The notes beneath the pieces were generated by a model that was not told the origin of the DNA, did not search any database, and was given only the letters and a program-made list of their open reading frames with translations. From contig CAJTGD010000023.1 in the NCBI GenBank assembly GCA_910575475.1, positions 34,604 through 98,603 of the forward strand: a DNA stretch of 64,000 nt, in the 5' to 3' direction. Shown here in pieces: positions 8,656 through 18,253 of this stretch (position 1 is its first letter; every line of letters begins with the position of its first letter). The stretch is from Lachnospiraceae bacterium (GTDB lineage Bacteria; Bacillota; Clostridia; Lachnospirales; Lachnospiraceae). The position numbers and the translations under genes are program-made.

Positions 8656-10908
8656 TTATTTTCCCACTACCGCCTTTTTCCCCTCACGGCTCTTCATGAT
8701 ATACCACAGCGCACCCGTGATACATACGGAAGAATAGGCGCCACATACGATACCTACCATCAGCGGCAGGGCAAATTCCTTGATGGAGCTGACACCCATG
8801 ATGAACAGCACCAGCACCATAACAAAGGTCGTCAGGGAGGTGTAGATACTTCTTGTCAGTGTCCGGGTGATACACCGGTTCACCAATTCATCCAGGCCCT
8901 CATTTTTCTTCTTCGTGTGCAGCTCCTCACGGATCCGGTCAAAAATAACGATGGTAGCGTTGATGGAATATCCGACAATGGTCAGCATACACGCGATAAA
9001 GGTATTTCCCACGGAGACCCTGGCCACCACATAGAATGCCAGCACGATCAGCACGTCGTGGAGAAGCGCGGCAACCGCGCTGGTGGCAAATCGGATATCC
9101 TTAAACCGGAACCAGATGTACAGCAGCATACAGATCGTAGCCACGATCACCGCCACAATGGCATCCTGGCGCATCTCGGAGCTGACGGTGGCACTGATAT
9201 TCTCTGTTGCGATCTTTGCCTCGTCCGCATGGAAAATGCTGGTCATTGCGGTGTTAAAAGCCTCACGCTTGTTCAGATCCAGTGTCTGGGTCTTGAAGAT
9301 CACCTGATTGGTGCCTTCCACCTTCTGTACCTGTACGTTGTTGTCTCCTGTTACGTATTCGATCTCAGGAACGATCTCCTGATCGATCTCCTCTAATGTA
9401 TATTCCTTATCAAAGGTCACGCTTGTAGAGGTACCGCCTTTAAATTCCAGGCTGTAATTCATCACGCCTTTTCCCTGCGCGCCGTTGACTCCCATAAATA
9501 CGAATCCAACTACGATCAGCAGGACGGAAATCCCGAAGAACAGCCTTCTCTTTCCCAAGAAATTGACTGTCGTCTGTTTCGCCTTCTTCGCATGTCCGTA
9601 GAACTTCTTGTCACGGATTCCCACTGCATAGAAGGAGTAAATGATGATCCTGGTGATCACCAGTGCCGTGAACATGGATACCACGATACCCATTGCCAGT
9701 GTCTGCGCAAAGCCTTTTACCGTACCGCTTCCCAGCCACTGCAGGACAAAGGCCGCGATCAGGGTGGTGATATTGCCGTCCAGGATGGCGGACATAGCCT
9801 TCTGGAATCCGGCATTTAAGGAACTCTTTACGCTTTTTCCTTCCGCCAGCTCCTCCCGGACTCTGGCGAAGATGATGACATTGGCATCCACCGCCATACC
9901 GATCCCCAGGATGATACCTGCGATACCCGGCAGAGTCAGCGTGATATCAAATGCATTTAACAGGACAAGGATCAGTCCCGTATAGGTCAGCAGCGCAAGG
10001 CTGGACGCAAATCCGGGAAGCAGGTATGCCGCACACATGAAGATAAATACAATGGCAAGTCCGATGGCCCCGGCTTTCAGACTGGTGCTGATGGCTTCCT
10101 CACCGAGCTGTGCGCCTACCACGTTGGAACGCAGCTCTTCCAGTTCCAAGCTCAGTCCGCCGATCCGGATAGTGGAAGAAATCCTCTCTGCCTCCTCGAA
10201 GCTCATGCTTCCTTCGATGATCGCCTGGCCGTCCTTGATCTCCGCATTGACATTGGGTACGCTGATAAACTCACCGTCATAGTAGATACCGATACTTTCC
10301 TTTGCTTCATATGCCCGCTTGGTAGCGTCTGCAAACTTTTTGGTCCCCTCCGGGGTCATTTCCAGTGATACCACGTTCTGGTTCGCATTGGTCAGCTCAT
10401 TTGTGTGCACTTCGGCAGAAGCGCTCTTCACATCCGTACCCGTGAGCACGATAGAGCCTTCTTCATCCATCATTTCTTCGATGGTCTTATTTAAAGCATA
10501 GTCGCCGTCCTTATAGGTATAGTTTTCCTCTCCCTCGCTGTCTGTCTCCGCGATAAAATACAGGGAACCCGGCTGTCCCAGCTCATCCAGGATCTCGTTG
10601 GCATTGGTCACGCCAGGAATCTCGATGCTGATCCGGTCATCCCCCTCCTGGTATACGGTTGCCTCTGTACTGTACTGCTCCACACGGCGCTGCAGCTTAT
10701 AGATGGTGTCTGCCATATCCTCCGCCGACGGTGTGCCGCCCTTTACCTGGTAGGTGATACTGACGCCGCCTTCCAGATCCAGGCCCAGCTTGATGTTCCT
10801 TGCCGCACCTGAACCGCCCTTTCCGAACCCGACCGCGGTCGTAAATCCCAGCAGACCGATCAGGACTACGATCAGGATCAGGCTGATAATGCCTTTACTT
10901 TTTTTCAT
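8656..10908 (-). CDS. secDF: Fused protein translocase subunit SecDF
   Basis: This 750-residue polytopic membrane protein assists SecYEG-dependent export using the proton gradient. The SecD half starts with a membrane anchor (residues 8-28), has a large extracytoplasmic P1 domain, then a cluster of membrane helices. The SecF half begins near residue 460 with another anchor (RRLFFGISVLLIVVGFVF) and ends with five helices, including the TIVGYSINATIVIFDRIRE segment. SecD and SecF are separate genes in many clostridia, and the fusion is known in Lachnospiraceae and bacilli. The start is the ATG at 10908, after AAAGGA. It lies 29 bases downstream of the SCIFF maturase gene, suggesting cotranscription. 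Confidence 0.93.
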   Translation of the reverse strand: MKKSKGIISLILIVVLIGLLGFTTAVGFGKGGSGAARNIKLGLDLEGGVSITYQVKGGTPSAEDMADTIYKLQRRVEQYSTEATVYQEGDDRISIEIPGVTNANEILDELGQPGSLYFIAETDSEGEENYTYKDGDYALNKTIEEMMDEEGSIVLTGTDVKSASAEVHTNELTNANQNVVSLEMTPEGTKKFADATKRAYEAKESIGIYYDGEFISVPNVNAEIKDGQAIIEGSMSFEEAERISSTIRIGGLSLELEELRSNVVGAQLGEEAISTSLKAGAIGLAIVFIFMCAAYLLPGFASSLALLTYTGLILVLLNAFDITLTLPGIAGIILGIGMAVDANVIIFARVREELAEGKSVKSSLNAGFQKAMSAILDGNITTLIAAFVLQWLGSGTVKGFAQTLAMGIVVSMFTALVITRIIIYSFYAVGIRDKKFYGHAKKAKQTTVNFLGKRRLFFGISVLLIVVGFVFMGVNGAQGKGVMNYSLEFKGGTSTSVTFDKEYTLEEIDQEIVPEIEYVTGDNNVQVQKVEGTNQVIFKTQTLDLNKREAFNTAMTSIFHADEAKIATENISATVSSEMRQDAIVAVIVATICMLLYIWFRFKDIRFATSAVAALLHDVLIVLAFYVVARVSVGNTFIACMLTIVGYSINATIVIFDRIREELHTKKKNEGLDELVNRCITRTLTRSIYTSLTTFVMVLVLFIMGVSSIKEFALPLMVGIVCGAYSSVCITGALWYIMKSREGKKAVVGK

Positions 10909-10937
10909 GACTTTTTTCCTTTCTGTATTACTTTCTC

Positions 10938-12341
10938 TTATGCATCCTCTGCGTGATCTGCCAGCGCGGCCTTGATCATAATGGCGCATTCCACTCTCTT
11001 GCGTTCCATCTCGCAGCTCACGTCATAAGTGTCATGAATGGTATGATGGAATTTGTAAGAATTTGCCATACAGCCTCCGCTGCAGTAAAAACGCGCAAAG
11101 CATGTTCTGCATTTTTCCTTGGAATACACACTGCAGCTACGAAATTCCCCGGCAATCTCCGGCCGGGTGATGCCGTCCGTGACATTTCCCATCCGGAACT
11201 GTTCATCCCCCACAAACTGATGACAGGGATACAGATCCCCCCAGGGCGTTACCGCCAGGTATTCCGTGCCGGAACCGCATCCGGACAGCCTCTTTGCCAC
11301 ACAGGGGCCGCCTTCCAGATCGATCATAAAGTGGAAGAACTGGAATCCCTTCCCTTTTCGTTCGTACTCAATGATCTGATCCGCCAAAATGTCATATTCC
11401 TCGAAGATCCTGGGCAGGTCGCTCTCCTGAATGGCATAGGGATCGGTATCCCCGCCCACCACAGGTTCAATGGAAATCTGCCGGAAACCCAGATCTACAT
11501 AATGCATCACATCTTTGGAAAAGTCCAGGTTTTCTCTGGTAAATGTACCGCGGATGTAGTATTTTTCCTGATTCCGGCTCTCGGCCAGCCTCTGGAACTT
11601 GGGAACGATCAGGTCGTAGCTGCCGCTGCCGTTGGGGAAGGGCCGCATCCGGTCATTGATCTCCTTCCTCCCGTCCAGGCTCAGCACCACATTGTCCATC
11701 TCCCGGTTGACAAACTCCTGTACCTCGTCGTTAAGCAGTACCCCGTTAGTGGTCAGCGTAAACCGGAAATGCTTGTCATACTGCTGCTCCAGCTCCCGTC
11801 CATAAGCCACCAGCTCCTTCACCGTCTTCCAGTTCATGAGCGGCTCTCCGCCGAAAAAATCCACCTCCAGGTTGTGCCTGTTGCCGGAATTCTGAACCAG
11901 GAAATCCAATGCCTTCTTCCCGACCTCCGGTGACATCATGGCGCGCCGCCCGTGGTACTCCCCTTCCTCCGCAAAGCAATATCTGCAGGCCAGGTTGCAG
12001 TCATGGGCGATATGGAGGCACAGCGCCTTGACCACGGTCTTCCTCTGCTTCACTTCGTCTATATAGTCCTCATAAATGTCCTGAGTAAATAACTGTCCCG
12101 CCCTGGTCAGCTCTGTCACTGCCTCCAGCACCTCCGACACTTCCTCCTCCGGATATCCCGGCAATTCCCGCAAAAGGGCTTCCAGGGTTCCCGGACTGTT
12201 CAGCGTATCACAGGTATGGGAGGGATTCTGCCGCTCCAGGCAGGCGATCACATCATAGGCGGTCTTGTCCACCACATGGACAGAACCGCTGTTTACATCC
12301 AGGACGATGTTGTATCCATGATTCTGGTATTGATGTATCAC
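10938..12341 (-). CDS. scfB: SCIFF peptide thioether maturase (radical SAM/SPASM)
   Basis: This 467-residue enzyme installs thioether crosslinks in the adjacent six-cysteine peptide. An N-terminal peptide-recognition region (about 1-100) precedes the radical-SAM motif Cys115-x3-Cys119-x2-Cys122 (CNLACRYC). A C-terminal SPASM domain carries many cysteines for auxiliary Fe-S clusters, including CRTCFARFYCSGGC. I chose a GTG start at 12341 (VIHQYQNHGYNIVLD) because family members start at this IHQY segment. A longer in-frame extension to 12497 would run into the peptide gene and lacks similarity. It sits between scfA (73-base gap) and secDF. Confidence 0.92.
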   Translation of the reverse strand: MIHQYQNHGYNIVLDVNSGSVHVVDKTAYDVIACLERQNPSHTCDTLNSPGTLEALLRELPGYPEEEVSEVLEAVTELTRAGQLFTQDIYEDYIDEVKQRKTVVKALCLHIAHDCNLACRYCFAEEGEYHGRRAMMSPEVGKKALDFLVQNSGNRHNLEVDFFGGEPLMNWKTVKELVAYGRELEQQYDKHFRFTLTTNGVLLNDEVQEFVNREMDNVVLSLDGRKEINDRMRPFPNGSGSYDLIVPKFQRLAESRNQEKYYIRGTFTRENLDFSKDVMHYVDLGFRQISIEPVVGGDTDPYAIQESDLPRIFEEYDILADQIIEYERKGKGFQFFHFMIDLEGGPCVAKRLSGCGSGTEYLAVTPWGDLYPCHQFVGDEQFRMGNVTDGITRPEIAGEFRSCSVYSKEKCRTCFARFYCSGGCMANSYKFHHTIHDTYDVSCEMERKRVECAIMIKAALADHAEDA

Positions 12342-12414
12342 GATATGCCCCGCTTTCTTCTTTATACATGGATAAAGCAGCGACTCCGGCCGCTGCCTTA
12401 AAATCTTATTCTGT

Positions 12415-12558
12415 CTATTTTTTATGCTCGCATGTCTGATTTCCCACGGTACAGGAAGTCTTGCATGCGGACTGACAGGACGTCTGACATTCTCCACATC
12501 CGCCTTTATTCACTGTATGGTTCAATGTCTGCGTATTCAGTGTCTTAATGTGTTTCAT
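12415..12558 (-). CDS. scfA: SCIFF ribosomal peptide precursor (six cysteines in forty-five)
   Basis: This 47-residue peptide starts MKHIKTLNTQTLNH, the near-invariant SCIFF leader, and has six cysteines at positions 21, 24, 28, 32, 36 and 43 in a Gly/Ser/Thr-rich core. It is the substrate for the radical-SAM protein encoded downstream. The start follows a strong ribosome site (AGGAGGAG) and a predicted promoter. The family is widespread in Clostridia; its physiological function has not been settled. The gene is easy to miss because of its size. Confidence 0.95.
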   Translation of the reverse strand: MKHIKTLNTQTLNHTVNKGGCGECQTSCQSACKTSCTVGNQTCEHKK

Positions 12559-12615
12559 CTCTTCTCCTCCTACTCATCATGCTCTGCGGTTCTTCCGAAA
12601 CCGCTGCTCCGCAAC

Positions 12616-12644
12616 ATTATAGCACAATACCCTCTGATTTTAAA
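12616..12644 (-). promoter_or_regulatory. Predicted promoter of the SCIFF operon
   Basis: TTTAAA (12644-12639), a 17-base spacer, and a perfect TATAAT (12621-12616). The -35 box overlaps the end of the upstream aminopeptidase gene. Confidence 0.6.
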
Positions 12645-14064
12645 GCATTTTTTTGTAAAATGCCCTGTAACCTTTCACAGCCTCGTACAGATCCGCCTTG
12701 CTGGTCGCCTCCCAGGGGGCATGCATGCTCAGCACCGCCAGGCCGCAGTCGATCACTTCCATCCCGTATTTTGCCATGATATAGGCAATGGTACCGCCGC
12801 CCCCCTGGTCTACAGCGCCCAGCTCCGCGGTCTGGAAGGTCACATGGTGCTCCTCCATGATCCGGCGGAGCTTCGCCATATATTCCGGGTTCGCGTCATT
12901 GGCCCCGGATTTGCCGCCGCCGCCGCTGTATTTGTTAAATACAAGCCCGTTTCCCAGATAAGCGGAATTTTTCTTTTCAAAATATTTCTCAAAAGCCGGG
13001 TCATAGGCGGCGCTTACATCCGCGGACAGCATCCGGGAATGCAGAAGCGCCCGGCGCAACCGGAGATCAAACGTAACCTCCTGTATCGGCGTTTTTCCGA
13101 ATGCTTCCCCGGTCATGGCAAGGATCTCGGCTGCCGCGTTTTCAAAAAAGCGGGACTTCATACCCGTGGCGCCGTTGCTCCCGGTCTCCTCCTTATCCAC
13201 CAGCAGGCAGCAGGCCGTTCTTCCGCATCCTTGTGTCCCGGGTTCTTTGTCCCCGTCTCCCAGCAGCGCATGCAATGCGGCAAAAGCGCAGCTCCGGTCG
13301 TCCTGCCCGTAGGAGAGCACCATGCTCCGGTCCAGTCCGCATTCCCTTGCCCTCCCGGCGGGCACGATCTCAAGCTCCGCGGACAAAAAATCCTCCTCCT
13401 GAATCTGGTAGGTTTCGGACAAGATCTCCAGAATATGCTGCTTTACATCCTGTTCCTTTACGGGTCGGTTTCCGATCAGCAGATCCATCTTCTCCGCGTC
13501 AAAAAAGTCCTTCACTTTCTGCTCATTCCGCTCTCTGCCGAGATGGGGCAGCAGGTCCGTGATCACGAACACCGGATCGTCTTCCTTCTCGCCCACGGAC
13601 AGCCTGGCCCAGGTTCCGTCCTTCCGGACGACGATCCCGTGCAGCGCCAGCGGAAGCGCGAACCACTGGTATTTTTTGATCCCGCCGTAGTAGTGGGTAT
13701 CCAGGTATACATTTCCGGCCTCCTCGTAGCAGGGCACCTGTTTCAGGTCCAGCCTCGGGGAGTCGATGTGGGCGCCGATGATGTTCATGCCCTGTTCCAA
13801 AGGCTCTGTGCCGATCCGGAAAAAAGCGGCCGACTTCTCCATAAAGGAAATATACACCTTGTCGCCGGGCTTCAAGGACGCTCCTTGATGGATCATCTGC
13901 AGAAGATCTCTGTATCCCGCCTCCCGTGCCATGCGGACGGACTCGGCGGCGCACTCCCGCTCTGTTTTTCCCGCATCCAAAAAACGGCGGTATCGAATGC
14001 TCAGTTCTTCTACCGCCGCCAAATCTTGCTCATTATAAAAATTCCATGCGTTTTTTCTCTCCAT
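12640..14064 (-). CDS. apeB: M18-family aminopeptidase (first of a tandem pair)
   Basis: This 474-residue zinc aminopeptidase of the aspartyl/vacuolar aminopeptidase I family removes N-terminal, often acidic, residues from peptides in the cytoplasm. Metal and active-site motifs are IGAHIDSPRLDLKQ, VDKEETGSNGATG and, near the C terminus, SMHAPWE. The start (MERKNAWNFYNEQ) follows AAGGAG. It is a clear paralogue of the next gene upstream, sharing the FLDAGKTEREC segment, 87 bases away. The pair therefore reflects an old tandem duplication. Confidence 0.92.
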   Translation of the reverse strand: MERKNAWNFYNEQDLAAVEELSIRYRRFLDAGKTERECAAESVRMAREAGYRDLLQMIHQGASLKPGDKVYISFMEKSAAFFRIGTEPLEQGMNIIGAHIDSPRLDLKQVPCYEEAGNVYLDTHYYGGIKKYQWFALPLALHGIVVRKDGTWARLSVGEKEDDPVFVITDLLPHLGRERNEQKVKDFFDAEKMDLLIGNRPVKEQDVKQHILEILSETYQIQEEDFLSAELEIVPAGRARECGLDRSMVLSYGQDDRSCAFAALHALLGDGDKEPGTQGCGRTACCLLVDKEETGSNGATGMKSRFFENAAAEILAMTGEAFGKTPIQEVTFDLRLRRALLHSRMLSADVSAAYDPAFEKYFEKKNSAYLGNGLVFNKYSGGGGKSGANDANPEYMAKLRRIMEEHHVTFQTAELGAVDQGGGGTIAYIMAKYGMEVIDCGLAVLSMHAPWEATSKADLYEAVKGYRAFYKKML

Positions 14065-14151
14065 ACCATCTGCTCCTTTTATAAACTGAATCTATCATAG
14101 TATGGAGAAAATCCCTATTTTTATTCCTGCTTCATGAAGGATTGCCGCACT

Positions 14152-15522
14152 TTACCTCATATCCTTCAAAAACGCACGGTAGCCTTTGTAAGCTTCGTAT
14201 ACATCCGCCTTGCTGGAAATCTCCCAGGGCGCGTGCATGCACAGGACGGCCACACCGCCGTCGATCACTTCCATGCCGTATGCGGCCAGTATGTAGGCAA
14301 TGGTACCGCCGCCGCCTGCGTCGATCTTGCCCATCTCCGCCATCTGGAAGCCCACATGATTGTCATCGAATACCCGGCGCAGCTTTGCGATATACTCCGC
14401 ATTGGCGTCATTGGAGCCGCTCTTTCCGCGTGATCCCGTATGCTTGGTGAACACAGGCCCTCTTCCGAAGAAGCTGGAAGACCTTTTTTCGTATACGTCC
14501 GTATACATGGGGTCGTAGGCCGCGCTCACATCGGAGGAGATCATGGTGGAATGCGCAAGGGCACGGCGCAGCTTTAGCTCGGAGAAGCCTTCCAGCTTTT
14601 CATACAGCTCTGCCACCGCATTTTCAAAGAATCTGGAATGCATTCCGGTTGCCCCTACGCTGCCGATCTCTTCCTTATCCACCAGGATGCAGCAGGCCGT
14701 GCGGTCTACCTGCTCCGTATCCAGCATGGCGGCCAGGGAGGTATACGCGCAGATCCGGTCATCCTGCCCGTAAGCCATGATCATGCTGCGGTCCAGTCCG
14801 CACTCCCTTGCCTTTCCTGCGGGCACCACTTCCAGCTCTGCAGACATCAGATCTTCCTTCTCAATGTGGTACGTCTCCCGGATCAATTTCAATATCTGCG
14901 CGGCAGCAGCGTCCTTCTCCTCTCCTGCCAGCGGCCTGCTTCCGATCAGGATGTCCAGGTTTTCCCCTTCCACCACCACGGAAGCCTTCTTCTCCATCTG
15001 CTTTGAAGAAAGATGTACCAGAAGGTCGGTCACCACAAAAACCGGATCCGTATCCTGTTCCCCGATGGAAATGGTCTCTCGCGTCCCGTCTTTTCTCACC
15101 ACCACCCCGTGGATCGCCAGAGGCACCGTAACCCACTGGTATTTCTTGATCCCGCCGTAATAGTGGGTATCAAAATAAGCGAATCCGCTTTCTTCATAGA
15201 GCGGGTTCTGTTTCAGGTCCAGGCGCGGGGAATCGATGTGCGCCCCCAGAATGTTCATGCCGTTTTCCAGGGGCTTAGTCCCGATCTGGAACAACGCAAT
15301 GGATTTTTCCATCCATGCCGCATAGACACGGTCTCCGGGCCGAAGCTGCTCTGCTGTGTATAAATTGCGGTAGCCCTTTTCCTCGGCCTGGCGGATGATC
15401 TCGGTCACACACTCCCGCTCCGTCTTGCCGGCATCCAAGAAGGCACGGTAGTCCCCGCACACCTTTTCCAACGCATCCAGCTCATCTGCCTCATAGGTCA
15501 GCCACAAATTTTTCTCTTTCAT
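14152..15522 (-). CDS. M18-family aminopeptidase (second of a tandem pair)
   Basis: This 456-residue paralogue of the neighbouring apeB has the same ordered motifs: LGAHIDSPRLDLKQ, VDKEEIGSVGATG, and GGGGTIAYILAAYGMEV followed by CMHAPWE. The ATG at 15522 follows GGGGAGG with good spacing. An in-frame extension upstream would overlap glyQS and is rejected. It starts 13 bases after the glyQS stop, so it is probably cotranscribed with the tRNA synthetase. Keeping two copies suggests different peptide preferences, which is inference. Confidence 0.92.
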   Translation of the reverse strand: MKEKNLWLTYEADELDALEKVCGDYRAFLDAGKTERECVTEIIRQAEEKGYRNLYTAEQLRPGDRVYAAWMEKSIALFQIGTKPLENGMNILGAHIDSPRLDLKQNPLYEESGFAYFDTHYYGGIKKYQWVTVPLAIHGVVVRKDGTRETISIGEQDTDPVFVVTDLLVHLSSKQMEKKASVVVEGENLDILIGSRPLAGEEKDAAAAQILKLIRETYHIEKEDLMSAELEVVPAGKARECGLDRSMIMAYGQDDRICAYTSLAAMLDTEQVDRTACCILVDKEEIGSVGATGMHSRFFENAVAELYEKLEGFSELKLRRALAHSTMISSDVSAAYDPMYTDVYEKRSSSFFGRGPVFTKHTGSRGKSGSNDANAEYIAKLRRVFDDNHVGFQMAEMGKIDAGGGGTIAYILAAYGMEVIDGGVAVLCMHAPWEISSKADVYEAYKGYRAFLKDMR

Positions 15523-15535
15523 CTTTTGCCTCCCC

Positions 15536-16927
15536 TTAAAATCTAAGCTTCTCCTCAAAGTAAGATTTCAAATCTTCGATCTTCACCCGCTCCTGCTCCA
15601 TGGTGTCACGGTCGCGCACGGTTACGGCGCCGTCTTCCTGAGAATCAAAGTCATAGGTCACGCAGAACGGGGTCCCGATCTCATCCTGGCGGCGGTAGCG
15701 TTTTCCGATATTGCCCCTGTCGTCATACTCGCAGTTGAAATATTTGGACAGCTCCGCATAAACCTTCTCCGCGCCTTCGTTCAGCTTCTTGGACAGCGGC
15801 AGCACACCGATCTTCACCGGAGCCAGCGCCGGATGAAAATGAAGCACGGTTCGCATGTCTCCGCCCTCCAGCTCTTCCTCATCATACGCGCTGCACAAAA
15901 ATGCCAGTACCATACGATCCGCGCCCAGGGAGGGCTCAATCACGTAGGGGATGTACTTTTCGTTCTTTACATCGTCAAAATACGTCAGATCCTGCTTGGA
16001 CACTTCCATATGCTGGGACAGATCGTAGTTGGTGCGGTCTGCGATTCCCCACAGTTCTCCCCAGCCGAAGGGGAACAAAAATTCCACATCCGTGGTGGCC
16101 TTGCTGTAGAAGGAAAGCTCTTCCTTATCATGGTCACGGTAGCGCACCTCATCCTCTTTGAGTCCGAGGGAACTGAGCCAGTCCAGACAGAACTGCTTCC
16201 AGTACGCAAACCACTCCAGATCCGTATCCGGCTCGCAGAAGAATTCCAGCTCCATCTGTTCAAATTCTCTGGTACGGAAGGTAAAGTTGCCTGGTGTGAT
16301 CTCGTTCCGGAAGGACTTCCCGATCTGCGCGATGCCGAACGGAATCTTCTTTCTGGAAGTCCGCTGTACATTCTTAAAATTCACGAAGATCCCCTGGGCA
16401 GTCTCCGGCCGCAGGTATACCGTATTCTTGGCATCCTCGGTCACGCCCTGGAAGGTCTTGAACATCAGGTTGAACTGCCGGATATCGGTAAAATTATGCT
16501 TTCCGCAGGTGGGACACGGAATCTGGTGTTCCTGGATAAACGAGGTCATCTGCTCCTGGGTCCAGGCATCCACGGTGCCCTCCAGCGCGATCCCCTTTTC
16601 CTCACAGAAGTCCTCAATCAGCTTATCCGCGCGGAACCGCTCATGGCACTCCTTACAGTCCATCAGAGGGTCGGAAAATCCGCCCAGATGTCCGGATGCC
16701 ACCCAGGTCTGGGGATTCATCAGGATCGCGCAGTCCACACCCACATTATAAGGGGACTCCTGAACGAACTTCTGCCACCAGGCTTTTTTTACGTTATTCT
16801 TCAATTCCACGCCAAGATTGCCGTAATCCCACGTATTCGCCAGACCTCCGTAGATCTCGGAGCCGGGATATACGAAGCCTCTCGATTTTGCAAGGGCCAC
16901 AATCTTTTCCATCGTCTTTTCTACCAT
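15536..16927 (-). CDS. glyQS: Glycyl-tRNA synthetase, single-chain class II type
   Basis: This 463-residue enzyme charges tRNA-Gly. It begins [20 protein letters not shown] and contains [18 protein letters not shown] sequence ([16 protein letters not shown]), class II motif 2 ([21 protein letters not shown]), and motif 3 near LGADRM with the C-terminal anticodon-binding domain after it. This is the eukaryote/archaea-like alpha2 form, not the bacterial alpha2-beta2 GlyQ/GlyS. It has a strong promoter and a roughly 100-base leader, with no T-box features recognised. Confidence 0.95.
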   Translation of the reverse strand: MVEKTMEKIVALAKSRGFVYPGSEIYGGLANTWDYGNLGVELKNNVKKAWWQKFVQESPYNVGVDCAILMNPQTWVASGHLGGFSDPLMDCKECHERFRADKLIEDFCEEKGIALEGTVDAWTQEQMTSFIQEHQIPCPTCGKHNFTDIRQFNLMFKTFQGVTEDAKNTVYLRPETAQGIFVNFKNVQRTSRKKIPFGIAQIGKSFRNEITPGNFTFRTREFEQMELEFFCEPDTDLEWFAYWKQFCLDWLSSLGLKEDEVRYRDHDKEELSFYSKATTDVEFLFPFGWGELWGIADRTNYDLSQHMEVSKQDLTYFDDVKNEKYIPYVIEPSLGADRMVLAFLCSAYDEEELEGGDMRTVLHFHPALAPVKIGVLPLSKKLNEGAEKVYAELSKYFNCEYDDRGNIGKRYRRQDEIGTPFCVTYDFDSQEDGAVTVRDRDTMEQERVKIEDLKSYFEEKLRF

Positions 16928-17025
16928 ACTGTCTGTTCCTCACATTCTTTTTTTCATCACTCTTCACAACCACAGGCAGGAATCCTCTCAGCCGGATCCT
17001 GTCTGCAGCTTCCTGAACAATAGTC

Positions 17026-17054
17026 ATTATACCGATTCCGCCGGGATTTGTAAA
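17026..17054 (-). promoter_or_regulatory. Predicted SigA promoter of glyQS
   Basis: TTTACA (17054-17049), 17-base spacer, TATAAT (17031-17026). The leader that follows can form a stem from CAGGA and TCCTG segments, but it is too short and lacks the conserved elements of a T-box. Confidence 0.75.
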
Positions 17055-17079
17055 GATGGACCAGGATATAAATTTCAGG

Positions 17080-17823
17080 TCAGATCTCCAACGTCTCCAG
17101 GATTTCCAGCGACTTGAATTTCTTCTCCACATAGACATCCAGATACCGCTCCATCACCCGCCCCAGCTCCTCCAACACCGCGCCGCTGACCACAAAGGTA
17201 TAGAGCTTCTCGATCCGGCTGCTCTCGATATACTGCATGCTGTACAGGGTGGAGGTATCCAGCTCCATTCCGTCCATCACATCCTGCATGCATTCGCCGC
17301 ACACCAGCCCGCCCTTTTTTACGCTGAACACAGCCGGGCGCTTTTCATCCCCGCAGGAAATGCACCGGAAGACCTGGGGGCCTTCCCCGTTGATGCACAG
17401 CGCCCGCAGTTCAAATATGTACCGGACCAGCCGGTTGGGGATCTTTTCATTGGTCAGGGCGCGCATGGACTGGTACAAAAGCTTTAACATTTCCCGCTCG
17501 TCGTTGGCTTCCTTTGCATAAAAATTTGCAAATTCGAGAAAATAAAAGCCATAATAGGCGCCCACCATATCCTCCCGCAGCTCCGCAAAATAGTTGGATA
17601 TCTTCGCGGACTTCACCGTATAGGAGCTCCGCCCCGCATACAGTGTAAACTCACCGAAGGAGCAGGGATTGACTGCGCCCACCAGCGGGCTGTTCGGTTT
17701 TCTGGCCCCTCTGGCAAATGCGGCAACCTTTCCCTGTTCCCTGGTCAGGATCACTACCCGCCTGTCATATTCCCCAACCGGCGCCGTAGAAAGCACCATG
17801 CCGGTTACCGTTATCTCATTCAA
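17080..17823 (-). CDS. recO: DNA repair protein RecO
   Basis: This 247-residue RecFOR-pathway protein helps load RecA on SSB-coated DNA. An N-terminal OB-fold (ITVTGMVLSTAPVGEYDRRVVILT) is followed by helical segments and a four-Cys zinc site (CISCGDEKRPAVFSVKKGG then CGEC). A TTG start at 17823 is proposed because it matches the normal RecO N terminus and follows AGGGGCGAGG. An ATG at 17892 would add a 23-residue extension unlike the family and overlap the preceding small gene. It lies downstream of era, as in many Firmicutes. Confidence 0.88.
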   Translation of the reverse strand: MNEITVTGMVLSTAPVGEYDRRVVILTREQGKVAAFARGARKPNSPLVGAVNPCSFGEFTLYAGRSSYTVKSAKISNYFAELREDMVGAYYGFYFLEFANFYAKEANDEREMLKLLYQSMRALTNEKIPNRLVRYIFELRALCINGEGPQVFRCISCGDEKRPAVFSVKKGGLVCGECMQDVMDGMELDTSTLYSMQYIESSRIEKLYTFVVSGAVLEELGRVMERYLDVYVEKKFKSLEILETLEI

Positions 17824-17878
17824 ATTCCTCGCCCCTGCCGCAGGCAATGATACACAAGCAGCATGCTTAAACAGCTCC

Positions 17879-18061
17879 TTATGCCGTATCATCTTCCTCT
17901 CTGTACAGCGGGATGATCACCGAATCCTGCTCCTTACAGATCCGCTGTTCACAGCCCGCCTGATTCCTGTTTCCCCCGTGTCCGTACAGCTCCATCTTAT
18001 ATTCCAGATAGTCACATACCCCACCGGTTTTTGAAAATTGCTCCCAGTATCTCTTCTCCAT
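17879..18061 (-). CDS. YqzL-like small protein
   Basis: This 60-residue product (MEKRYWEQFSKTGGVCDYLEYK...) sits between era and recO. Its first 22 residues fit the YqzL pattern, W-x2-F-x2-TG-x-V-x2-YL-x-Y, known from short Firmicute proteins at the same locus. The C-terminal half is not recognisable. It has a good ribosome site (AGAGGTG). YqzL has no established function. The call rests on position and the short motif. Confidence 0.7.
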   Translation of the reverse strand: MEKRYWEQFSKTGGVCDYLEYKMELYGHGGNRNQAGCEQRICKEQDSVIIPLYREEDDTA

Positions 18062-18187
18062 CGGATCACCTCTTCATCTGTGTGATACTGAACGCCGGAT
18101 CGATCTGCCGCACAGCATCCTGTCTATGATTTAGGTTTTCCGAATTTTGTCAGGTCTATACCTCGTAAAATCTGGCAGCACATTTTT

Positions 18188-18250
18188 CCCATGCGCCCCT
18201 TGACAGCCCCGTTTTTCAAGACAAAGCTCAGGCTTCGCGCATGGGCTGTC
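18188..18250. other. Alternative hairpins directly after era
   Basis: In the minus-strand transcript, GACAGCCC (18250-18243) can pair with GGGCTGTC (18209-18202), and the overlapping CCCATGCGC (18245-18237) can pair with GCGCATGGG (18196-18188). The two helices share three bases of the 5' strand, so they compete. The block starts 4 bases after the era stop and lies before the yqzL-like gene. No T-run follows. Confidence 0.6.
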
Positions 18251-18253
18251 CGG

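Noticed and set aside
12424..14100. Long plus-strand open frame of 558 codons opposite the aminopeptidase and SCIFF genes
   Set aside because: It is antisense to well-supported genes, has no recognisable domain or good ribosome site, and is explained by codon bias on the opposite strand.
15833..17023. Plus-strand open frame of 396 codons opposite glyQS
   Set aside because: The sense strand encodes an intact glycyl-tRNA synthetase; the translated antisense product shows no family features.
16928..17054. Possible T-box riboswitch before glyQS
   Set aside because: The leader is only about 100 bases and I could not find the conserved T-box sequence or a terminator/antiterminator pair.
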